Assembly (NCBI GenBank): GCA_015491865.1
Contig: WFVD01000031.1
Coordinates: 1 to 64,000 of the forward strand
Origin: Gammaproteobacteria bacterium
GTDB taxonomy: Bacteria; Pseudomonadota; Gammaproteobacteria; SZUA-140
DNA: 64,000 nt
Direction: 5' to 3'
The notes below the pieces were generated by a model. That model was not told the origin of the DNA. It worked only from the letters and a program-made list of their open reading frames with translations, and did not search any database. Shown one piece after another: positions 58,089-64,000 of the stretch; position 1 is the stretch's first letter; each line of letters begins with the position of its first letter. The position numbers were made by a program, and so were the translations under genes.

Positions 58089-59189
58089 CTACTGTGTCAG
58101 TGTAGCGTTAACCCGGGGCGAGGGCCACCTTTCAAGCCTGATTGTCTGGTTATCCTCAGGGATCGAAAGATTGAACTGCTTGATGGTCTGTGTGTTGACG
58201 AATATACGGGCCTGTTCCAGTGGTGCCACACCCGGTTCAGGGATAGTGTTGTCGTTGCTGACCGTAAGCAGGCGGGCAACAACCCTGGCAGCGACATCAT
58301 CACCCACCTGTGAGGCCGAGATTGCAGCGCCCGCCGGGAGCAATAAACCGTTGATCGTAAAAAGTGGCGTGCTATGTTTTACACTGTAGCTCACCATATT
58401 GCGCAGGGTGCGTTTACTAAGAATTCGGTTATCTGGCAGTAACCAGAAGGCGTCGATCTGAGGTGTTAAATGTCGAAACTCACTCCACATCTCCTTGTCG
58501 CTATTCACGGTGCGGCTGAGCAGAGCGATCTCATATGTCGCTGCAATTTGTGTGGCGTTATCGATGAAGGGCTCTTTGCCGCTGCCGGTGATTAACCCAA
58601 CCCTGCTTAATGTTGGAAGAACCGCTTTCCACGCCTGGAACTGCTGGTCGATAGCGGGCACCAGGCTGACCCCTTTCATCTTTTCGTTGATCAACCCATG
58701 GTCCTGATAGTTATAGACCTGGCAAAAGATAACCGGTCTCTCCCTGAGCTGGGTGGCAGCCTTTGCAGCCTGCAGCCCAACGGCGACAACCTGCAGGTGT
58801 TGTGCCTGTCTGATGTTATCAATAATTTCAGCCGCAGGCTGCTGGTAGAGATAAAATGATTCGGCACGCCCCTTCTTCTGGCGGATCAGTTGCTCAACCT
58901 TATGTTGGATAATGTGGTGATTTTCGATATCACGGCTGACGATGATGGCAACGTCAAGCGGACTGGCTGTTTCAACCACTGGAGGAGGCGGTGGTGGCGG
59001 AGGAGGGGGTGAAAGCAGTAAAGCGGTGGACGTAGCTGCTTCAGTGACGACCTCGGGAGCCGCTGGCGATGGGTCAAATGGTTTCCCTGGAAGCGAGCAG
59101 CCGCCCAGTGTGACCACTATCAGTAGCAGTAACGTTCGAACGAGCGTTATGCTGTGACTGTTTCTGGCGCTGTGTTGATATTTCTGCAC
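58089..59189 (-). CDS. ABC-type substrate-binding-like lipoprotein with decaproline tract
   Basis: Protein of 366 residues. The N-terminus has a lipobox (LGGC), so it is lipid-anchored, followed by a low-complexity spacer with ten consecutive prolines (codons mixed CCC, CCT, CCG and CCA) that would stall ribosomes without EF-P. The remainder resembles the ABC_sub_bind family (COG2984/TrpX-like), for example VAVGLQAAKAATQL, GVSLVPAIDQQFQAWKAVLPTL, RVGLITG and PLFTINGLLLPAGAAISAS. No permease or ATPase genes are near. The GGDEF-EAL gene follows, suggesting it feeds a signalling system rather than uptake. Confidence 0.78.
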   Translation of the reverse strand: MQKYQHSARNSHSITLVRTLLLLIVVTLGGCSLPGKPFDPSPAAPEVVTEAATSTALLLSPPPPPPPPPPVVETASPLDVAIIVSRDIENHHIIQHKVEQLIRQKKGRAESFYLYQQPAAEIIDNIRQAQHLQVVAVGLQAAKAATQLRERPVIFCQVYNYQDHGLINEKMKGVSLVPAIDQQFQAWKAVLPTLSRVGLITGSGKEPFIDNATQIAATYEIALLSRTVNSDKEMWSEFRHLTPQIDAFWLLPDNRILSKRTLRNMVSYSVKHSTPLFTINGLLLPAGAAISASQVGDDVAARVVARLLTVSNDNTIPEPGVAPLEQARIFVNTQTIKQFNLSIPEDNQTIRLERWPSPRVNATLTQ

Positions 59190-59338
59190 GTTATTACCGG
59201 GTGATGACTGTTATTAAATAGTGATGCGGCGTGACCAGCAGCGTGCTGGTCGCCGTATTAAACGGGTTATTTTAACTGAAAAAACAGCGTGAAGGCTCTC
59301 TGTTGTGGTGATCGATGGATCCATATTAAGGGCGCTTT

Positions 59339-60568
59339 CTAACCGTCTTGTTGTGGCCGCGGATCTTTCAGCGTAAGGCTGCGGGTGTCGGCGATGGCGT
59401 CGCGATCAGGCAGTGTCGAGCGGAGCTGTTTAAGGCACTTTTCAGCGGTAGCGCGGTAGGCGGTCAGTTTTCCGCCATAGATGGTGAGCAGCCGTGGCGC
59501 CTGTTCTCGGTCTGGCAGTAACACCGTTTCACGAGGGCGGCTAAAGGGGCGCTCACTTTCGTTGCTGTCGGCTGCGCGGGGCAGGACACGCAGCCCGGCA
59601 AATGTACTGCAAACCGGGTTTCTCTGCAGGTTTCGGTAGGCGGGAAAATAGCTGGCCATGGTCTGCAACAGGTAGCGCGCCTCCTCCTCTGTCGGTGCAA
59701 CAGTGCCAGGGTCCATGTTGGAATCGAAGTGTTTCTCAGTGGTGCCGACGAGTATTTCACCCTGCCATGGCATGGCGAAGACCGCGCGCCGATCACTGGG
59801 GGCTTCCATGTAGTAGATCCCTTTTGTGAGTCTACCCTCGATCACGATATGGGTTCCCTGTATCAGGTCGACTCTCTGTGGTGTTTGCTGCGGTGAGATC
59901 TTTGCCAGCACCTGATTGACCCATGGGCCGGCGGCGTTAACGACAGCGCGCGTTTTACAGGTGATGGTCTGCCCATTTTTCTGATATTGAATGACGGCGC
60001 CGTCGTTATGCAGCTGGCCGTCAGTAAACTGCGCCCCTGTTTCAAGGAGCGCGCCGAGTGATTCGGCAGAGTACATCACAGCGCGAGTGAGGGCAGCATC
60101 ATCTGTCTGTGCATCATAGTAGCGAAAAACCGCCTCCAGCCCGATGGTGTCAAGGCCGTCTAACGTGTGCCATTTCTCTTTATCTAAAGAGCGAAAGATG
60201 CTGGCACGATGAAACCCACCCATGACTGAATAGAGTGTGAGGCCGGTACGAATCAGCCATGGACGGCGGCGGGTATCTTTATAAATGGGAATATAAAACG
60301 GCTGTAGCCTGACCAGCGAGGGAGCATTTTTTAATAGTAGTGCGCGTTCACGCAGACACTCACGCACCAGAGAAAACTGCATCCCCTCAAGATAGCGCAG
60401 GCCGCCGTGAATCAGTTTGCTGGAGCGACTGGAAGTGCCGCTGGCGAGTTCCTCCTGCTCAAGAACCAGCACTGAATGGCCTGCTGCTGCCGCTGCCTGA
60501 GCGACCCCAACACCATGAATGCCTGCGCCGATGACGATCACATCATAATATCGACTACCCACTATCAT
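59339..60568 (-). CDS. glpD: Glycerol-3-phosphate dehydrogenase/oxidase (FAD)
   Basis: FAD-dependent enzyme of 409 residues. The Rossmann motif is VIVIGAGIHGVGVAQAAAA, and the SGTSSRSSKLIHGGLRYLE FAD segment follows. IQGTHIVIEGRLTKGIYYMEAPSDRRAVFAMPWQGEILVGTTEKHF is the DAO-domain core. It is about 90 residues shorter than E. coli GlpD, lacking the C-terminal helical domain. The start is ATG 60566-60568, whose TGA overlap with the preceding GDPD stop (ATGA) shows coupling; the longer start at 60580 is unlikely. Confidence 0.92.
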   Translation of the reverse strand: MIVGSRYYDVIVIGAGIHGVGVAQAAAAAGHSVLVLEQEELASGTSSRSSKLIHGGLRYLEGMQFSLVRECLRERALLLKNAPSLVRLQPFYIPIYKDTRRRPWLIRTGLTLYSVMGGFHRASIFRSLDKEKWHTLDGLDTIGLEAVFRYYDAQTDDAALTRAVMYSAESLGALLETGAQFTDGQLHNDGAVIQYQKNGQTITCKTRAVVNAAGPWVNQVLAKISPQQTPQRVDLIQGTHIVIEGRLTKGIYYMEAPSDRRAVFAMPWQGEILVGTTEKHFDSNMDPGTVAPTEEEARYLLQTMASYFPAYRNLQRNPVCSTFAGLRVLPRAADSNESERPFSRPRETVLLPDREQAPRLLTIYGGKLTAYRATAEKCLKQLRSTLPDRDAIADTRSLTLKDPRPQQDG

Positions 60569-61323
60569 TCTCCACCACATGCACGCTGGTTGAGTACCGG
60601 ATGAGATAGCATCGCTTCAATCGCCATGGTCTCAACCATCTCAATCCCCTTTGCTGCCAGCGTCAGGGCCAGTTGCGGATCGGTCACCTCATAGAGCACC
60701 CACTGCCAGGGGCCGCGCCAGATCTCATCTTGGTTCTCAGGCAGGCGACGATGGTTGGTAAAGAGGTAATCTGGCGCGAGTTCCCTCGCTATCTGATGTG
60801 ACGCCTCATCCCATCTGGCAGCGACCCAGCCGATCTTCTTAGCGCCGAGTGCGCGGGCCGTTTCCAGTGCGGAAACTTCGTATGAGATGGGAATGCACTG
60901 TGAGCCGAGCGCGGTTAACTGTTGCATGATGCGCTGCACAACAAACTCGCTACCGAAGCGTCTGGTGCTCTCCTCTTTTATCTCAATGAAGGCGTGGCGA
61001 TGAGGCCAGCTACGCAGTAGCGTTAGCAGCGCTGCAAGGGTAGGGATAGCTGTCTCTGAGAACTGATTACCAAAACGCATTTTTTCACTTGCAGGATAAT
61101 GGGCCAGCTGCTCTGCATGAAGCTGAGTGATATATTGTGAGTGGCCAGTGATGCGTTGCATATCATCGTCATGAAAGAGCACTGGAACGCCGTCGGCAGT
61201 GAGTTGAATATCGACCTCAACATAGCAGCTGCCCGCCTTTAGTGCCGACTCAATCGCCGGCAGCGTGTTCTCTGGATAGTGCGCAGCATGGCCGCGGTGG
61301 GCGACAAGTTCAGGTATCTTCAT
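60565..61323 (-). CDS. ugpQ: Glycerophosphodiester phosphodiesterase
   Basis: Enzyme of 252 residues, a cytoplasmic GDPD TIM barrel with no signal peptide. The motif HRGHAAHYPENTLPAIE carries the catalytic His, CYVEVDIQLTADGVPVLFHDDDMQRITG the metal ligands and second His, and HAFIEIKEE the later Glu. It releases glycerol-3-phosphate from deacylated phospholipids, which GlpD encoded directly downstream can oxidise. The last residues CGGE overlap the glpD start. The upstream kinase gene is 82 bp away. Confidence 0.93.
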   Translation of the reverse strand: MKIPELVAHRGHAAHYPENTLPAIESALKAGSCYVEVDIQLTADGVPVLFHDDDMQRITGHSQYITQLHAEQLAHYPASEKMRFGNQFSETAIPTLAALLTLLRSWPHRHAFIEIKEESTRRFGSEFVVQRIMQQLTALGSQCIPISYEVSALETARALGAKKIGWVAARWDEASHQIARELAPDYLFTNHRRLPENQDEIWRGPWQWVLYEVTDPQLALTLAAKGIEMVETMAIEAMLSHPVLNQRACGGE

Positions 61324-61405
61324 CGGTTAAACTGTTATCTGACATACATAGAGAGCTAATCTACCATGAGTTGTGGCGTTATGCGCTATATTGGGGCGGT
61401 ATTGC

Positions 61406-62896
61406 CTAAGTTTTTATGGCCTGTTCCATCGCTATTTTCCAGCGCTGGTAGCGTTTAATGAGTGCCGGGTTATGGTCTGGTGTGATCGGTGTCATGGTGT
61501 CGCTACGCCAGCTAACCTCTGGCAACGCTGGTGATTCTGGTGCTGACTGCGCTAGTAACCATGCAACACCACGGGCGGTCGCTTCACATTCAGCCATGCG
61601 TAGTATAGATAAGCCACTTAGATCGGCAATGCGCTGGCAGAGTCCATCGAGTTGCGCGAGTCCACCGCTCATCAATATCTCACTGGCAGCCGGTTGGTGC
61701 AGCTGTAGCTGTTCAATGTTTACCTGTAGCAGAAAGGCGATGCTCTCGATGACAGCTACCACTTTTTGCTGCTCGTCTCCTTTACCAATAAACTGCGAAT
61801 CAATATCGGCCTGCCAGTAGGGTGAGCCGACACCTGAAATGCCGTTGATAAATAACAGCGGGCAGTCATTATTTTTTAGCCATAACGGTAATTGCTGAAA
61901 AAGGTTTTCTGGCTGTAGCTGCTGTTCGATCCAGCTGAGCGCGCTGCCGGCACCGTTGACGGTGCCCTCTAACGCATAGTGTGCTGCGCCGTACTGCTGT
62001 AACAGCAGACTGGTGAGGAGCGTTGGTCTAATCTCACAGCCGCTGCTGATGACCCGCTGGATAAAGGCGCCGGTGCCGATATTGATATAGAGCGCCTCAT
62101 TCCGCAGCTGTTGCCACGCAAACAGTGATGCAGACTGATCGCCAATCACGGTCATCATCGGAATGGAGTGGCCTGAAATCGTCAGTGATCCGTATGCGCA
62201 GTGGTTCGGAACCGGTTGTGGCAGGGGGATATCGGGCAGTGAAAATAGTGCGATCAGTGCCGGATCCCAGGTGAGTGTTCTGATATTCCATAGCAGCGTA
62301 CGAGAGGCGTTAACATGATCAACCAGATAGGGCTTCTGGTCCAGTAACTGGTGTAGCAGATAACTACTCATCGGTCCCCAGCAGAGGCGCTGCTGTTGCG
62401 CGGCAGCGGCGACGGCTGGCAGCTTCTCAATACACCATTGAAGCTTCCCTACGCCGTAATGTGGTGACAGGAATAACCCGGTTGCCTGATGGATCTGTGA
62501 TTGAGCTCCCCGGAATTTCTCGATCCAGTCGGCAGCGCGCCTATCTTGCCAGCTGATGAGGGGGGCGAGTGGTGCGCCGGTGATGCGGTCCCAGCAGGCG
62601 ACATTAGCGCGCTGGGTCGCCATGCCGGCGGCAACAATATCGGTTAGTTTAATGTTGGGTGAAGTGACCGCTTCGTGAATGGCCTGCTGAATAGATTGCA
62701 GCAGCCGTTCGGCCGGATATTCAACATGGCCAGCGCCATTCACCTGCGCCTCAATAGGAATGGCCGCGAGTGAAAGCAGCTCTCCTTGCCGGTTAAAGAG
62801 AGAGGCGCGGCTCGCATGCCCTCCCTGGTCGATCACGAGATAGAGCGCACCGTTGTTATCTGAACGGTTCAAATTTGCCCTCGCAGCCATGCCCAT
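61406..62896 (-). CDS. FGGY-family carbohydrate kinase, glycerol-kinase-like
   Basis: Protein of 496 residues with both FGGY domains. The N-terminal phosphate-1 motif is YLVIDQGGHASRASLFN, compared with DQGTTSSR in GlpK. SWQDRRAADW, GDQSASLFAWQ, NIGTGAFIQ and GGLAQLDGLCQRIADL follow the FGGY pattern. It is adjacent to glpD and a GDPD gene, so glycerol or a related polyol is the likely substrate. The residues differ from standard GlpK at several sites, so it is not labelled glpK. Start at 62896 overlaps the elyC-like gene by 28 bp. Confidence 0.8.
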   Translation of the reverse strand: MGMAARANLNRSDNNGALYLVIDQGGHASRASLFNRQGELLSLAAIPIEAQVNGAGHVEYPAERLLQSIQQAIHEAVTSPNIKLTDIVAAGMATQRANVACWDRITGAPLAPLISWQDRRAADWIEKFRGAQSQIHQATGLFLSPHYGVGKLQWCIEKLPAVAAAAQQQRLCWGPMSSYLLHQLLDQKPYLVDHVNASRTLLWNIRTLTWDPALIALFSLPDIPLPQPVPNHCAYGSLTISGHSIPMMTVIGDQSASLFAWQQLRNEALYINIGTGAFIQRVISSGCEIRPTLLTSLLLQQYGAAHYALEGTVNGAGSALSWIEQQLQPENLFQQLPLWLKNNDCPLLFINGISGVGSPYWQADIDSQFIGKGDEQQKVVAVIESIAFLLQVNIEQLQLHQPAASEILMSGGLAQLDGLCQRIADLSGLSILRMAECEATARGVAWLLAQSAPESPALPEVSWRSDTMTPITPDHNPALIKRYQRWKIAMEQAIKT

Positions 62897-63639
62897 ACCA
62901 TCCCGATATACTCATGTGCTATCTGTTCTGATTTCAGCAGCGCGCTGGCGTTAGGCAGGAAATAGTCGGGTCCGTTTAGCGCCTGTTTTCTTGCTCGATG
63001 ATGAGTTGGCGCAGGAGCCGGTGTGAGCCCCTGACGCTCAAATAAAGCCATAGAGCGGGGCATGTGCATTGCCGAGGTGACCAGTATAAAATCACTCTCC
63101 CTGACCAGCGATTTAATATTGATGGCCTGCTCTCCGGTGTCGCGGGAGCGTGTATCAAGCACAATATTCGCCTCTTTTACCCCCATTATTCTGGCAGCCT
63201 GACGCATCGTCTCTGCCTCGGGTTGATCATCAAAGACCTTTCCACCAGAGAGAATCAGGTGACTACTGGGTAGCATCTTATGCAATCGAACACCTTCTGT
63301 CACACGCGCCAGCGTTGAAGGGTTGATCTGGCTGGTGACGGGAACTGCCGGGTCACTAACATGACCACCACCCAGTACTACAACATACCTGATATGAGCA
63401 CTCTCTGCTGTTGTTTGTAGTCGATAGCTCGGGTACTGGTTTTCGAGTGATGCCACCAGGGTGTTGCTAACCGGTGTGATGCTGAATAACGTCAAGGTAG
63501 TGAGCGCGATGAGAATCAACAGATGGCCTGCGCGCTTCCTGCATGTATAGCAGGCCAAAAACAGGCCGAGCAGAATAGCAATAATACTCAGCGGCAGTGG
63601 TGCTAACAGTGCTGCAACGGTTTTTTTAAATAAAAACAT
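62869..63639 (-). CDS. elyC: ElyC/SanA/YdcF family (DUF218) envelope protein
   Basis: Protein of 256 residues with two N-terminal hydrophobic helices (about 8-30 and 37-57) and a periplasmic DUF218 domain (YVVVLGGGHVSDPAVPVTS, LSGGKVFDDQPEAETMRQAARIMGV, DTRSRDTGEQA, FILVTSAMHMPRSMALFERQGL). ElyC in E. coli affects peptidoglycan or lipid-carrier handling. It heads the minus-strand operon elyC-kinase-GDPD-glpD, sharing 28 bp with the kinase. The link with glycerol phosphate metabolism is unexplained. Confidence 0.88.
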   Translation of the reverse strand: MFLFKKTVAALLAPLPLSIIAILLGLFLACYTCRKRAGHLLILIALTTLTLFSITPVSNTLVASLENQYPSYRLQTTAESAHIRYVVVLGGGHVSDPAVPVTSQINPSTLARVTEGVRLHKMLPSSHLILSGGKVFDDQPEAETMRQAARIMGVKEANIVLDTRSRDTGEQAINIKSLVRESDFILVTSAMHMPRSMALFERQGLTPAPAPTHHRARKQALNGPDYFLPNASALLKSEQIAHEYIGMVWAWLRGQI

Positions 63640-63962
63640 GGTTCGATAGTCAGGCTCTGTTGTTAGAGGCGTGTTTGGTAACGCTAGCTGTATGGTGCCC
63701 TGGATCGTGATCAGTATAAGTTAATCATGGTTGGTTTCAGAATAAGCTTAAAAGTTTTCTGAAAGTTTAGCTGATTAAAATAGGTCATTCATACAGGTGC
63801 CTGCCAGGGTAGCAGCGCTCATTAGCGCAATACGAGCAGAAGTTTACTGATGAGTGTAAGCTAGGGGAGAGGCCTGATGTTGCGGCTGTGTGAAGAGTGG
63901 CCGTTTCTGTAGTGGCTCAATTGGTGGCTCGGGCTGAGCATCCATAAAGAGAGTAGCTAATA
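63640..63962. other. Intergenic region with a large nested hairpin
   Basis: This 323-bp divergent control region has no supported gene. Its main feature is a coaxial pair of inverted repeats: TTAATCA (63721-63727) facing TGATTAA (63772-63778), and inside it TTTCAGAA (63735-63742) facing TTCTGAAA (63757-63764), both centred on about 63749.5. A smaller GCGCT/AGCGC hairpin lies at 63815-63828. The first may be a regulator site or a structured leader. Confidence 0.5.
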
Positions 63963-64000
63963 ATGAGCGCAGTATTTAGCGATGTCTTTACTGAAATAGC
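63963..64000 (+). CDS. Start of a gene cut by the window edge
   Basis: ATG at 63963 begins a frame open to the edge, reading MSAVFSDVFTEIA. AAGAGAG lies about 12 bp upstream as a weak ribosome site. Too short to identify. Confidence 0.4.
   Translation, partial: MSAVFSDVFTEI

Noticed and set aside
58942..59157. Plus-strand frame with a decaglycine tract
   Set aside because: Direct antisense image of the polyproline codons in the lipoprotein gene; composition artefact.

Overview
This 64 kb window is chromosomal DNA of a gammaproteobacterium. The evidence is the gene order rnhB-dnaE-accA-tilS, pyrG-eno-ftsB-ispD-ispF-truD and divergent tesA/ybbA, together with RF3, EttA, YoaA, a UvrY/GacA-type regulator and an IlvIH-type acetolactate synthase. 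The ilvI-ilvH-ilvC-psd-pssA-leuA order suggests a free-living or facultative lineage outside the Enterobacterales, perhaps near the purple-sulfur or sulfur-oxidising groups; that placement is inference and no genus is claimed. No prophage, CRISPR array or complete insertion sequence was found. Coding density is high, with many ATGA/GTGA overlaps.

Layout. 1-3.2 kb: the 3' end of a type I methyltransferase gene (hsdM), then an arsenate-resistance cassette arsR-gapdh-arsJ. 3.3-11 kb: DUF445 protein, Ung, an APH/AAA fusion protein, a small nuclease-fold-like unknown behind a perfect palindrome, the YoaA helicase, TsaB and an NhaP antiporter. 11-19 kb: a frameshifted gene remnant, a YbiB-like protein, a BI-1 protein, tRNA-Ser(UGA), a UvrY-like regulator, and tesA divergent from the ybbA-ybbP ABC system with overlapping start codons. 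A dienelactone-hydrolase-like protein without its nucleophile and a MIF-family tautomerase follow. 19.4-26.4 kb: a MITE-like palindromic repeat and a leader terminator before ilvI-ilvH-ilvC, then a phosphatidylserine-decarboxylase homologue lacking the pyruvoyl serine, pssA and leuA. 26.4-31 kb: family-4 UDG, RimI, EttA and an Omp85-type barrel protein.

31.1-38.4 kb is a ten-gene, tightly overlapping Mrp-type cation/proton antiporter operon with three large antiporter-like subunits, a split MrpA C-terminal part and a small unrecognised membrane protein. 38.5-54.5 kb holds a lipoprotein, a DUF5658 protein, prfC, an outer-membrane protein and the housekeeping blocks rnhB-dnaE-accA-tilS and pyrG-eno-ftsB-ispD-ispF-truD, with a strong hairpin between pyrG and eno. 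54.5-64 kb holds MipA/OmpV, a HIT protein, a GGDEF-EAL membrane protein behind a decaproline-containing substrate-binding-like lipoprotein, and a glycerol-phosphate operon (elyC/ydcF-like, divergent FGGY kinase, GDPD, glpD). A large nested hairpin lies in the last intergenic region.

The best leads are the two apparent pseudoenzymes (18.1 kb and 23.2 kb), the extended Mrp operon, the palindrome-controlled unknown gene at 6.5 kb, the c-di-GMP protein/lipoprotein pair, and the unexplained RNA-like hairpins. I did not see an unmistakable new defence or biosynthetic system.
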